Assembly: GCA_026168455.1 (NCBI GenBank)
Contig: CM047426.1
Location: 39,913,313-39,977,312, forward strand
Origin: Theocolax elegans
Lineage: Eukaryota; Arthropoda; Insecta; Hymenoptera; Cerocephalidae
DNA length: 64,000 nucleotides
Reading direction: 5' to 3'
The position numbers and the translations under genes were made by a program. Shown one piece after another: positions 33,586 through 46,339 of this stretch. Each line of letters starts with the position of its first letter. Positions within the stretch are counted from its first letter, which is position 1. The notes beneath the pieces were generated by a model that did no database searches, had not been told where the DNA came from, and saw only the letters and a program-made list of their open reading frames with translations.

Positions 33586-36005
33586 TTTTTAAAAATGTCC
33601 AATCAAAAATATCAATTTAGCCGACCGAAAGTTAGTGAGGGAGGAATCACTGCTAGTACACAATTAATATAACTTTAGAGAAGTAAATAAATAAAGTTAC
33701 ATAAACACTAGCAACAGGTGCCTCGCTCGCTGACGCTCGCTCGGTTGCATTTTGATCATGATTTATTATATCTCTAAATATAAAATAAATACGTAGTTTC
33801 ATACTGTATTTTCAATTTCATATTTTTTATGAGGTATAAAGTAGAGGGGATAAAGATTTTTTTACGAATGATAATTGGATATTTTTAATTAATCATTGTA
33901 TAATATAAAAAATAAATATAATCGTTTAACAAAGTTAGTATGCGAAAAATTTTAAAAATAATTTTTTTTTACACAAAATTCATAATTTATTATTAAAATT
34001 AAAGTTATTATTAAAAAATAAGTACAAACATTATAAATTAATTTACAATTTTTTTTTGTCAAATAAATAACTAAATTTTATATTTACTACAAAATCTAAT
34101 TCTTCAAACATTTTAAAAAATCTTTAAAACAACTTTGAAAAAACAGATTTCAAAAAGAAACCATTTTAGATGATCTGAAAATATTTTAAAAAATGTAAAT
34201 ATTATATCAAACAAGATATTTCAGAGATTTTTCTAAATTGTGTGGAAAACCCTATAATAATTTTTTGACTTTTTAAAAATTTTTTCAAAATTTTTTAAAA
34301 ATGCTGTGAAAGAACAGAGAACAATTTTTACATTTTTAAAAGAATTTTTCGACATATTGACAAGTTTTTAAGGGAATATATTATCTGTGAGAAAATTTTG
34401 GATTGAAATTTTTGAAAATTTTGTTTGAACTTTGTTTATTTCTGATCCTATATATTTACAAGTTAAATTTTGGCATTAAAAATAATCAATGTTAAGTAGA
34501 AAAAATAAACAATATTCAACATATATTTTAAAGACATTTATTATGGGTTTAAGAAACTTTGTTATAATAATCTCGGATTGTTCTCCGTTTCTATAAGATA
34601 TAAAATTAATCACTTTTATTTTATATTTAGTTATGCACTCAACTTAGAATGAAATAAATTGTTTAATGAATACTGATTTAACCGTTTGTTGCACGGTGGT
34701 AACGTGAATTACTACCAATTTAACTTCAGTTTTTTGCTATTTAATCAATTTTTAACGTATCAACGTCCGGCTTTTTTGGTTTGTATACTAACTTATCAGT
34801 AAGAGAACATAGGGAAATGGTATATTTGTCATAACTATTTATTATAATTGTTATATAAATATTAACAAACATAAAAAATGTCATTTTTCCAAAAAAATTC
34901 ATTTTTGAAAAATCTAACCATTGTAGCAAATCGAAAATCTCTACCCAAGGGTTTATGAGGTCGCTGGTTAAGAATATAAAGTTCAATTTATATTCTTAAT
35001 CAAATAATCATATTCTTAATCATATTCTTAAGTTCAATTTATATTCATTTTTATTCCGCAATTTACAATTCAAAATTGCGTATTCCGCCATTGCCACCTT
35101 GAATCACCATCTTGAATTGAAAATTTCAAAATTCTGACTTCAGATTTCTGATCAGCGATTCCAAAAACCCCCGAGTAAGAGTTTCTAAGTAATAAAATCA
35201 TTAAACAGAAAAATATGTGCAACAAAAGGTTAAGTAAAGTAGTAGTCTACCTGTCAGTTTAATTTAATTTAATTTGATTGGCTATGCATAGTACAAAATT
35301 TAATCTTTATTTAAAAAATTTTTTTTTATAAAGAATCTATTCATATTTTTTAAAAACCATAAAATGTACAATTTATAACTTATGTTTTGTAAATAGTAAA
35401 CTAACATTGGTAATAAATGTTTTTAAATGCACGAATTATTATTTCATGAATAATGTTTTAAAGATAATCCATTCCCTATTTAAAGAACTCATTTTTTACA
35501 AACTACAAAATAAAAAATTAACATTTATTTTCAATGCTTTAAATGAAATTATTGTTTCAAGAATACAAATTTAAAATATTAGTTATAAACAGCTTTATCA
35601 AAACAAAAATTTCAATTTATGCATTGACACTAATTGCACATATGATTTTTAACATAAACTTCCATACCATTGTATGTGTATAACATTCTCTATTTAAAGA
35701 AATTATTCATTCATACAATCCTTTCATGTTATTTTTTGAAAACTATAAGATAATAAATTAACAACATTAAATTTAATTCAGTACATTTTAAGTTAGTTGT
35801 CAGCCAATATACTCTCAGTTAAATTATTGTATAAAAAAAGTTCGTTTAAACAAATTCTTACAGTCTGTCTATCATTATAATTTAAACCTATAAAATATCA
35901 GTCATACATACTTTTATCGAACACTAATTTCGATTTATACATTGACATTAATCAATCAAACCGTGAGATAAAAAATTAACATTATTTAATTTTCTTTAGT
36001 ACGTA
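33586..36005. other. Long A+T-rich stretch without genes
   Basis: Mostly homopolymer-rich A/T sequence. A short tandem of ATATTCTTAATCA words occurs near 34975-35045. A CGCTCGCTGACGCTCGCTCG motif lies at about 33724. No coding sequence was recognised; the open frame at 34741-34986 (-) shows no family motif. Confidence 0.5.
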
Positions 36006-37109
36006 CTAACAAGGAGAGGTCACGGTCTTTGGAACATAGATCTTGCTAAAACTGAAAGATATAATTCCTTAATAAAAAGTAAGGTATACGAGTCTGGAAA
36101 ATTAGTTCTATAGGCTTTTTCCAAAAATCGAAGAAGAAAAAGCCTTTGCGCGAATTTGAATAATTTTACTTTTATAAAGCTTAAAACTATTATTCTAATC
36201 AGAAAATAAAGGTATTATTAATAGCTTTTATTTGCATTTATGTTAGTTTACTTATATTGAAATAATCAAAAGTTATGATAGTTTGGATAATAGTTATAAA
36301 TTGACGTTTATTTTTTGTTTATTAGCAGATATTTTACTGCGTTTCCTTGTATTTTCTTTTATCTATCAGAACTCTAGATCCTTTCAATATAATTATACAA
36401 ATTAAAATACAAATATAAGCTATTACTAATAGCTTTATTTTGCGATTTTAAGGGGATGCAGTAAATATAAAAACTAATTATGTCCTTGAGCCTTTACCAA
36501 TATAGTCCTATGTGCTAGAATTGAATTTGACAACAAATTACAATTAAACTAAGTCAAATTTCTTTGAAATTGCAGTCATCCGCCCTTCATTATTGTTAAA
36601 TAAATAATTCCCCAGTAGGAGGATTCATTTCGATGCGTAGTTTATCAATAAATAGAAAAGTCTGGGATCACAAATTTTCATCTAGTTTTCCTTATTTTCT
36701 CTACATTTCCTCGTGTTTACGGCTTTCCGCTCTTCAATTCTAGAACATAGGAACATAGGGAATATAGAAACATAGGACAATTAGTTCATGTACATAATTT
36801 TTATGTAAAACGATATTTCTTTTATTGTCGGTGAAGTAGGTCTACTCAACCCTTAATGGTGCTTTTAGACTTGGTCAAAGTAACGTTATTAAAATTCGCG
36901 CAATATCTTTTTCCTTTAGATTTTTTGAAAAATTCGCATATGTTTGTCCCTAACGGCAATGGGGCTAATTTTCGAGATATGAATTCTTTATTTTCGATCA
37001 GGGAATCATATTTTTGAGTTATAGCAAGATCTATGATCCAGAGACCGTGACCAATCCTTGAAAGTTTGTTATGAGCGAATACTTTAAGTGAAATTATTGT
37101 ATCAGACAA
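36006..37109. other. Inverted pair of similar coding-like segments
   Basis: A forward frame from 36006 reads RRGHGLWNIDLAKTERYNSL and continues to LCANLNNF near 36165, with one stop at 36111. On the minus strand, 37109-36846 is open and reads RIGHGLWIIDLAITQKYDSL, continuing to YCANFNNV. The two are clearly related at the protein level in opposite orientations about 0.7 kb apart. The nucleotide arms also pair (GGTCACGGTCT / AGACCGTGACC). I do not recognise the family. It could be an inverted gene-fragment duplication or a foldback element. A TTAAGGGGATGCAGT motif, like the TTAA MITE end, occurs at 36448. Confidence 0.55.
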
Positions 37110-37540
37110 ACTGATTTAAACAGTCTTACTGTCCATGTATCATTCTAATTTAAAACCATAATATATATATATATATACACCGTTTGAATAAAGAAATGAA
37201 ATTTTTAATTTAATAGAGTTACGATGTGTAAATTTTGTCGGGTCTCCTGTTCTATGGGTTTCCATTTATTTTTATGAGACGACAGACACCTACACATACG
37301 TGGTGGATGGTTGCTGATGGGTGGTGGATCGTGGATGTGTGTGTGTTTCAGAGTGTGTGTCTGTAAGTGAAAAAATATATGAAAAAAGAAAGACAGAAAG
37401 ATAAAGAGAGCGAAAAAGAATTAAAAAAAAACTGAAGTACTAAAAAATAGCGTGAAGTAGCTACTTTATCCTAGTAGTTTTCGTGTATTTTTATCGAGAA
37501 TAAATTTAACTTTTACATTATAAGATAATCTTTTTATAGA
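37110..37540. other. Non-coding stretch before Helitron 4
   Basis: This includes a TA run near 37163-37180 and GTGTGTGTG near 37337. It probably holds the 5' end of the Helitron, but no terminal TC could be fixed. Confidence 0.4.
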
Positions 37541-40500
37541 ATGCACAATGATGAAAGTAGAGAAATAAAAGATAATGAAGCAACACGAAAAAGGGAAGCT
37601 TATTGGAAAAACAAAAATGATCAACTTCATTTGATTGAAGAGAAAAAACAAGATATAAACAAAATAGTAAAATTACGTGTAAAACGTTTAAATAGATACA
37701 TTTGTACAGAATATGATAACAAATTTGAAACTCCTATTATATTACTAAAAAGATTAAAAATTGATGACGATCAAAGATCTTATAATTTATATGATCATTC
37801 AAAAACTATAATAAATGAGAAAACTGCAAAAAAATTAAATGAACAAATTTTAATTAAAAATGAAAAGAAAAAAGTTTAAAATTAATTAGTAAATCAAAAT
37901 TTATAGGTCGAATTGCAAATATAGAATTTGATGAAAAATTAATTATCGAAAATAATTTAGGTGGTATGACTGAAACTAGTAAGTATTGTGACGCTAAACA
38001 TTTTGCTTTTGATTATACGCAAGATCAAGCATTCTCTGATTGTTGTCACAAAGGAAAAATAAATGTGCCGGGAAATCCTTCTTATTCAGATCAGTTAAAG
38101 CAATTAGCTAGCTACTGGATAGTCAGAAGATAGTAATAATTTTCGTAAAAATATTCGAATATATAATAATGCTTTAGCTTTTGCAAGCTTTGGAGCAAAT
38201 TTTGACAAATTGCCAAGTGCTGGACCTTCTATTCTAAGAATTTGTGATCAAATATATCACAACGTTTTTGCTTTGCATCCAAACGAAAATGAAACTCGAA
38301 AATACGGACAATTATATTTTTAGATAATGAATTAGCTACGATTCGAAGATAAAGATACAAAAATAATTCTATTAGAAAATTAGAATTGCTAAGTCAAATA
38401 GATAGCTTCTTGAGAAATATTAACCCTTATGCTTAAAGCTTATAAAATGATGCACTAAGTAGAAAAAGAAGAATTAGAACGCTGTGCTAAAAGTGGTTGT
38501 ACACCGAAAACAATAATCATGTATAAAACGCCACGAAAAATTAGACAAAAATATTTACAGTGAAGCTACATGTAATAATCTTGCAATTGTATTTGTAGGA
38601 AAAAATGGACTTCCTTCTGTGGAACGTGATATTGTTATATATTCAAGATATGATAATCCAATTAGTATATCTTTAATAAGTAAATACACTGATCCTATGA
38701 CCTCTTCACTTATTTATCCAAATGGAGGATAAGGATGGATGCCTAATATGAAATGTAAAAATGGAAATAATAACATTTCAACTTTACAATTATATAATTA
38801 TAGATTTTCCATAAGAAATGGTTTTAATTCATACCTTAATTTGGGAAAGCGTAATGGATTATTTGCATAAAAAAAAGAATCTAAAAATGTAAAAATTGGA
38901 AAAATGTTTATTCTTCCTTCAAATTTTACCGACAACCCAAGATTTTTAAAACAAAATTATATTGATTCAATGAGTATAGTAAATCGTTATGGAAAGCCTG
39001 ATTTATTTATAACAATGACATGCAATCCAAACTGGTGAGAAATAAAAGAAAATCTAGAAAAATATGAAACTCCAATTGACAGACCAGATATTGTTGTTAA
39101 ATTCTTCCAACAAAAAGTAAAAGAATTTAAAAAACTAGTAGTTAAAGAAGGTGTTAGGAAAATGTATTGCTTACACTTATGTTATTGAATTTCAAAAAAG
39201 AGGATTACCACATATGAATATGCTGTTATTTTTAGATGAAAATGATAAAATCAATACTCCTGATAAAGTTAATGAACTTATAAGTGCAGAAATTCCAAAT
39301 GAAGATATTTATCCACGATGGTATAATATTGTAAAACAATTTATGATACACGGTCCTTGTGGAGAACAAAACATGAGCTCTCCTTGTATGAATAAAGACG
39401 CAAAAAAATGTATGAAAAATTTTCCCAAAAATTATAATAACAAAACAACGTTTAGTTCATCTGGTTATATACATTATATACAAAGAAATGATGGTAAAAA
39501 ATCAATTACAAAGGTAAAAATTATAAAAGAGTAACTGATAATCGATTTGTTGTTCCATATAACCCCTATTTATTATTAAAATTTAATTGCCACATTAACG
39601 TAGAAGTATGTTCTACTGTGCAATGTATAAAATATTTATTTAAATATTGCTATAAAGGACATGACTGTGCATTTATTGACATACGAGATGCTGGTATCAA
39701 ATTTGAAAACAATTTTGACAGTTTAGAAAATAGTCAAAATAATGAATATGAATACGATGAGATTAAACAATACATTAATACAAGATATTTATGCCCCCAA
39801 AAAGTATGCACAGATTATTAGAATATCCGTTACATGAAATGTCACATTCCATAATACGATTAACTATTCACAATAAAGGCGAACAGGAAGTTTACTTTAA
39901 GGGGATGCCGTAGTCCTATACCTTATATCCATGTACCGACATTATCGATTTTTCGTTTTATGCAGTCAATTTTGGTTTAATCGAAATTTTATAAAGATAC
40001 CTACATTCTATGTAATAGACAGAGTGTTGGTACGTTAGCAAAATTTGGAAATTTCACGTATTCATCTAATGAAACGAAAAATTGAAAAAATTGTACTGTC
40101 GATAATACGGAATCCCCTTAAAGAAGGCAGGGACGAAGAAATAAAAAATAAAAATATAGAAACTACATTGACAGCATATTTTAAATTAAATCAAGTTGAT
40201 ACTAAAGCACGAAATTATCTATATTCCGGCATACCAATGCATTATGTATTTGATAATAAAACAAAAATGTGGAGTAAAAGCAAAAAAACAAACAAACCCA
40301 TATTAAGTAGAATGTATTTGCTTAATCCCAAAGATCGTGAAAAATAATTTATTGTATTATTGCTTTTACATATTAAAGGTGCATCATCATTTGAAGATTT
40401 ACGTAACGTTGATGGTATAATATATCCCACATTTTATGAGGCGGCTATAGCTAAACATTTAGTTAATGAGGATCAAGAGTGGGATAGATGTTTAGAGAAA

Positions 40501-41900
40501 GCAACGCAATTACACTTTCCTACTGCCCTTTGTAAATTATTTACATTTATTTGCATTTTTCATAATCCTATAAATGTAAGAAATTTATATGAAAAATTCA
40601 AACATTTTTTTTATCACCCAAAATATGAAAAAAGAAACCGATGATATATCAATATTCTACAATAAAAATAACATGTTAAATGAATTATGTATAAAAAATG
40701 CAAAGAGAACATGCATTTTTATTGATGGACCAGGAGGAAGTGGAAAATGTTACTTGCTTAATGTTTTAATAGACTATCTGAAAATTTCAAATATACCATT
40801 TTTATGTGTTGCTTGGACAGGTATTGTACTCAATATAACAAATAGTACAACATGTAATATAAAATCTAATTCAAAGGATGGTGAAAATTTGAAAGAAGTA
40901 AAAATTATAATATGGGATGAAATATCCATGACATCAAAATTTGCTTTTGAAGCAGTCAACCGACTACTTCAAGATGTATGTAATACTAAAGTAGTATTTG
41001 GTGGTTAAATATTACTTGTTCCAAGAGATTTTAGGCAAACATTACCTGTTGTCCGACATGGCAGTCGTACTGAAGTTATAGAAAATTCGGTTAAAAATAG
41101 TTATTTATGGACCAATTTTATACGCATGGCTTTAACTGAGAATCTTCGTATATGCGATAATGATAATATATTCAGACAATGGTTATTAGATGTAGGCGAA
41201 GGAAAACATACTAACAAATTTGAAGAAGGAAATGATTTGCTCGAAATTCCTGTTGATATAATAGCAAATGAAAATGAAATAATTACAGAAACATTTGGTA
41301 ATGAAATAAAATTAAATGACAATAATAATTTAATTGATAAAGTTATATTGGCTCCTAAAAATCGCGATGTTATTGAAATTAATAATAAAATTTTAACTGT
41401 AATGGAAGAGCCAACAGTTGAATATTTGAATATTAATACAGCAGAAGATGACAATGGAGAAAATCCTGATATTATGTTACCTATAGAATTTCTTAATTCA
41501 CTAACACCTGATGGACTTCCTCCACATAACTTAAAATTAAGATTCGGCGCAATAGTAATACTTGTAAGAAATCTTAATATAAACGCAGAGCTATGTAATG
41601 GAACAAGGTTATCAGTAAAAAAGCTTATGAAATATTCTATTAAAGCTGAAATTATAAGTGGAAAAAGAATTGGAAATACAGTTCTGATACCGAGAATAAC
41701 TTTATCACCACCTAAAGAAGAATTACCATTTAATATGCGTCGAAAACAATTTCCCATTTGATTAGGATTTGCAATGACTATCAATAAATCGCAAGGACAA
41801 TCATATAACCAAGTTGGTATCTATTTACCAATACCAATTTTTAGCCATGTTCAATTATACGTTGCTCTTTCAAGAGTTAAAAGTAGAAAAAATTAAAAAA
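37541..41900 (+). pseudogene. Helitron 4, most complete Rep-helicase copy, decayed
   Basis: Domains in order. A charged N-terminal region (37541-37879). A conserved Helitron segment with FILPSNFTDNPRFLKQNY and DLFITMTCNPNW (about 38905-39035). The Rep HUH region RGLPHMNMLLFLDEND (39199-39246), where the second His of the HxH pair reads Asn (39217-39219). The two-tyrosine motif YLFKYCYKGHDCA (about 39630). Pif1-type helicase follows with Walker A DGPGGSGKCYLL (about 40725), Walker B IIWDEISM (about 40910), and C-terminal motifs LTPDGLPPHNLKLRFG (41500) and [12 protein letters not shown] (41775) plus YVALSRVKS (41860). At least six stops or shifts and a 217-bp insertion at 39901 inactivate it. 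Neither end was identified. Confidence 0.88.
39901..40117. mobile_element. TTAA-flanked MITE, 217 bp, inside Helitron 4
   Basis: TTAA is at 39897-39900 and 40118-40121, with inverted ends GGGGATGCCGTA and, reverse complemented, GGGGATTCCGTA. Helitron 1 has the uninterrupted equivalent TTTACTTTAAAGATAGCAAG near 12800, so the empty site contains a single TTAA. This supports a TTAA target duplication, as made by piggyBac-type transposases. The MITE is non-coding. Confidence 0.88.
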
Positions 41901-42273
41901 TTTTATTATTAAACAATGCAAAAATAGAGAGTGATAAATTATAGAATAAACACAAAATTTACACTAAAAATATTGTATATAAAGAAATATTGTAATAGTG
42001 TAATAAATAGAAAAAAATAACAATGAAACATAAAAAACAAAAAAAAATCAAAACTGTTTTTTATATTAAAACTTAACACGGCAGCAGCATATATGCATGC
42101 GCTGTAAAATTGCTGTAATAAGTTAATAAATAATTAAGCTGAAAATTGAAAAAAATTTTATTAAATACAAGTTGCAACATTTAAATAAAAAAGAACATTT
42201 AATAAAAAAATACTGTAAATTAAAATATAAATACTGAACAACGGCTGCAGCATTATAATATATATATATATAT
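41901..42273. other. A+T-rich flank of Helitron 4
   Basis: Two CAGCAGCAT/CTGCAGCAT-type words and short palindromes occur (ATATATGCATGCGC near 42091), which might belong to a Helitron 3' end, but no convincing hairpin-CTRR terminus was fixed. Confidence 0.35.
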
Positions 42274-43887
42274 TGTGACAATGCAAATAGTGCATGTCAT
42301 TAAGAGCGACAAATAACTATACCTTATTTCCCTGTACGAGCACACACACACATACAAGCCTAACCGAACCTATCCTTCTCGAATTTCCCTAAGAGCCTAT
42401 AATAATAACTACAATACCCTCCCAGTAACCGAACTCCTTAACACGTATAATAAACCACCGAGCCCACTAACAAAGGTGCACAGGGGAGCAGCCGAGCAGG
42501 ACACAGAAGGAGTTCACCGAAGCATAGATTACTCTTGAAGTAATCTAAGAAGGAGCCTGACGAAGAGCCAATGAAGCAGCATGCTGAGGTGTTGACAGCG
42601 AGCTCCAAAGTCCTGAATCTAGTAGCAGCGTACCCAGCAAGCCAAGGAAGACCGAGCCAGAAGAAGAAGCCAATGTAGCCAGGAGGTCCATCAGCCAGCA
42701 ATAATCCAGGGAACCTGCAAGCACCAGTTAATGTAGTAATATTCATTATAAGGGAGCAGACAGGAGCACACACGTACCTAAGCAAGTGTGTATAGGAGAG
42801 GACTTGTGAAGAGGTTAGGTGTACATTAAGTGCTCACACACACACACAATATTAATATTAATAATAAAGACAGCAAGCCGTCTTCCAAGTGGATATTTAC
42901 CTGGATATCGCCGTGTGTCCGTCCAAGCAGCCCGAGCCCGCCGTTGCACCTGTCACGCCATGCGCCTCAAGAAGAGCGATAGAGATGGAGATATCGGTCG
43001 CGGCAACACACACGAGCCCGTACCGACGTGCCGCGTACACACACCTCCCGCAGCCCTGTAAGCACCGAGATTATTAGTCGACAAGAGTAATAAGGAACGA
43101 AAGGAATAATTACCTGGCAGGCAGCTTACGTCGTCGTCAACGGCACCATTGTTGTTACTGGAACGGACGAGGCGTACACAACGAGACGATGCGGCGGCCA
43201 AGTTACTCAAGCCGCACTCGAGTAAGGCCGCGTACGCACCGCAAGTGGGCCGTCGCGACGCATGCGCGCACACGGGCAATGCGTCGACCACGCCGAGGAG
43301 AGCAGAGCTCTTCCGATCGCCGTAGCGTCACGACGTCCGATCCGGTGTGCTAACGACAGTGTGAAGCGAGAGTGCCAATTTGTATTGTGCGGAGCAATTA
43401 AGCGAAGGCAGCGTAGCAACAAAGGTTGGTGTATTCCTATCTGTGCCTCCTTTATTTATTATACTTCATTCCGTGCTTCCCTACTGTGTGTGTGCGAGTT
43501 ATCGCGGTTTCCCCCTTCTCCCCCCCTTCTTTATTCGAGCAGCTTTCAACCCGCGATCGCGTATCGTAGCCGCGCCGTCGGTCGATATTAAACTCGTCGC
43601 GGACGAGTAGCGCAAATTCAGCTAACTATTCGAGATATTGATTTACAAATTGCACTCGTATAATCTGCAGTGAGCCGCATTTAGCCTTCCTAAATTCGCC
43701 CCCTCCCTGAGCCGATCTCAGTCGAGCTTGAGCCCGCGTAACGGACGCGACTGGCACCCGTAATAATTACATAAAGTAAAGCGGATTTTTATATGAATCG
43801 CATCGGATAATAAATTAAGTTATTTTACATATTCCTTATTTTTATTATCCCCATCACCTGCACCCTAATCCCCAGAGCAGCGTGACA
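42274..43887. mobile_element. Large solo-LTR-like block, 1614 bp, with ATAT flanks
   Basis: It begins TGTGACAATGC and ends GAGCAGCGTGACA inside an (AT)n tract, giving ATAT on each side (42270-42273 and 43888-43891). It is distinctly richer in G+C than its flanks, with CA-repeat runs near 42340 and 42836. Short open frames on both strands carry no domain. The length is large for an LTR, so it may contain 5'UTR sequence or be a host promoter or exon instead. Confidence 0.5.
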
Positions 43888-43992
43888 ATATATATATATA
43901 TATATACTTGGAAACGTGGTTCGAATGGTATATTTTTCTTTGCAAATTAATTATATACAATTTCAAAATCAGATTCAAGTGGTTATTCTTAA

Positions 43993-44095
43993 AAGCGTTG
44001 CCAGGTGGCGATTTTTTCTCTTTGTTTCGCTCACACAATTCGAACTCATTCAAATAAGATAGTAAAGGACAAAATATCGCCAACTGGTCACACTG
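43993..44095 (-). mobile_element. hAT-type MITE, 103 bp, copy 2
   Basis: This is the reverse orientation of 33232-33334: the complement begins CAGTGTGACCAGTTGGCGAT. Flanks ATTCTTAA (43985-43992) and ATTCTTGA (44096-44103) form an 8-bp duplication with one difference. The first base of the left end has changed (C to A). Confidence 0.8.
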
Positions 44096-44159
44096 ATTCT
44101 TGAATGGAAAATCACCGAAAATTGACTATAACGTTAGTGAATGACGCGCGAAAGGATGT

Positions 44160-46240
44160 GATATCAAGCGGATGTTCACATCAAGTGGTATGATGAAAAT
44201 TTTAAATCGCACCAAATTTTGAGAACAGGCTAGAAATATTTTTCAGAAAATAGAAAAAAATTTTTAGTTGTTAAAAATAATTTGACTGGGAGTTACACTG
44301 CCAGTCACGTACTTTTACCCCCCTAGGAGTAAAATCGGTGAAACTTTAAAGTTCTGTATCTTTGAAAGAAATCATCGTACAAAAATTAGAAAGACCATTT
44401 GAAAGCTTATTTTAATACCTTTCGATTCGCCTGGGTCACTTATATAAAATACTATTTTTTGAAACTATTAAATGGCAATAAACTAGATTCAAAAACGAAT
44501 TTTTGAACACCTTAAATTCAATGCTGCTTTCAAAAGATTGACGAAACCAAGTTATCCAGATAGATTTTTAGCTTTTTTCAATAGCTTTCGACTGCTTTTT
44601 TTTTATTTTGCTAACTTCATTTTTACTAAAGTTATAGTAGCTTTTGCTCCAAAATGGACTTTTTCTGCAAATCTAAATATATTAAAAACTTTTATAGATA
44701 TAAAAAATGTTAAAGAGAAAAAATGTCAGTTTTTTAACGTAGAACACATAAAACTTATATGTATAAACAAAGAAGAAAATTTTTTATTACCGTCTATTTA
44801 GTACAGAGTAGGTTCAAAAGTATAAACAAAATAATAAACAGTTTATATTAAATAAGAGTATAAATAATAATAAACAAAATGACAAATCTGCAGTACCGGT
44901 AAGATAAACTTTTTGTTTAATAGTTTTTAAACTAAACAGTGTTGTTTAATAGAAGAAATACATACATTTGGTACTTTAATAAGAACAACTAACAATAATA
45001 AATTTAGAGTGAAAAAATATATATGTGATAAATATTTGCATAAGAAAGATTAAACTTTTTTTTCATCAAAATGTATAGATAAATTTCGTGATTTAACCAT
45101 GGTGATTAGACAGTACACTAATAGTTATTCACATTCCAAGTGTTCACTAACGAGTAATACGCTTATAATTAAAAATATAGAAATATTTGAAACAGTATAC
45201 ATACTTAATTTAATAAGAGTGAGGATGTGACTTTATTTGTAAACACATACAGTAGAATTAGTATATATATATAGTATTATTTAGTATATATTTAATATTA
45301 TTTAGTATATATTTAGTATTATATATTAGTATATATTTTATATATATTAGTATATATTTAGCACAATGAACCGACTCTGTAATGAATAAACAGCTATTGC
45401 ACTTAAATATAGGTAAAAAATTTTTTTGTTTGTTTAAACATATAAGTTTTATGTGTTTTTTGTTAAAAAACTGACATTTTTTCTCGTTATCATTTTTTTG
45501 TATCTATAAAAGTTTTTAATATATTTAGATTTAAAAAAAAGGCTTTTTTCGAGCAAAAACTACCGTAACTTTGATTAAAATTAAGTTACAAAAATGAAAA
45601 AGAACCAGTCGAAAACACTTGAAAAAGCTAAAAATCTATCTGGAAAACATTTTGGTCTCGTCAATCTTTTGAAACTAGTTTATTGCCATTTAATAGTTTC
45701 AAAAAATAGTATTTTATATAAGTGACCCAGGCGAATCGAAAGGTATTCAAATAAGCTTTTCAAATGGTCTTTGACTAATTTTTGTACGATGATTTCTTTC
45801 AAAGATACAGAACTTTAAAGTTTCACCGATTTTACTCCGGGGGGGGGGGGGGGGTAAAAGTACGTGACTGGCAATGTATGTCACCATAAAAAATGGAAAT
45901 TTTTCAATTAAAAAAAAATTGCTATTTTCAAATCTATTTATCTCAAAATCTATTGATTTTTTTGAAAAAACATTACATACAACTTTTGTACAAAATAATC
46001 TTTAGAACTTATTTACCCAGGTTACAATTCTTAATTTTAAAATCTCGAAGAAATAGGGCACACGGAAATATTAATTTTCAGAAGAAGGCGACCACGCTAC
46101 AATTGATTTTGATCTAACACCGCTCAAAAGATCACATTTTTCGAGAGCTTTCGAATGGCGGTGGTTAGATTATTGGCCAAGACCACTGGTGAAGGTTATG
46201 CCTTAAAATACATGAAAATTAGTGATTTTATGAGGTTTAT
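44160..46240 (+). repeat. CACGTCAAGTGG-family repeat, interrupted by a 1.58-kb foldback
   Basis: The left part (44160-44295: CACATCAAGTGGTATGATG, AATTTTAAATCGCACCAAA) and right part (45877-46240: ACATTACATACAACTTTTG, TTCGAATGGCGGTGGTTAGA) together align with the uninterrupted copies at 47723-48235 and 57140-56645. The break corresponds to the insertion at 44296-45876. Confidence 0.8.
44296..45876. mobile_element. TA-flanked long foldback element, 1581 bp
   Basis: Ends are CACTGCCAGTCACGTACTTT on the left and, reverse complemented, CATTGCCAGTCACGTACTTT on the right, with TA on both sides (44294-44295 and 45877-45878). Comparison with uninterrupted repeat copies shows the target was a single TA, as for Tc1/mariner elements. 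Arms extend about 450 bp (to about 44775 and from about 45420). The right arm carries a run of 16 G (45839-45854) where the left arm has six C. The centre is A+T-rich and non-coding. Confidence 0.8.
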
Positions 46241-46303
46241 ATATCTCTCTATAATATATAAATATTTCGCCGCCGCCGCCGCCGTGTCTAAGAATTCAGA
46301 ATT

Positions 46304-46315
<12 letters not shown>
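46236..46315 (+). repeat. Inverted repeat arm with (GCC)n, left
   Basis: The segment TATATCTCTCTATAATATA, CGCCGCCGCCGCCGCC and GTGTCTAAGAATTCAGAATT is the reverse complement of 49340-49425. The pair encloses about 3 kb containing two repeat units. Confidence 0.8.

Positions 46316-46329
<14 letters not shown>

Positions 46330-46339
<10 letters not shown>

Noticed and set aside
42819..43610. Host protein-coding exons in the G+C-rich block
   Set aside because: Frames on both strands are R/P/A-rich or simple-repeat-derived with no recognisable domain; TG...CA ends and ATAT flanks fit an LTR better, though a host exon is not fully excluded.
44538..44801. 87-codon open frame in the TA-flanked foldback
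   Set aside because: It lies in an A+T-rich arm, is broken in the opposite arm and has no transposase motif.
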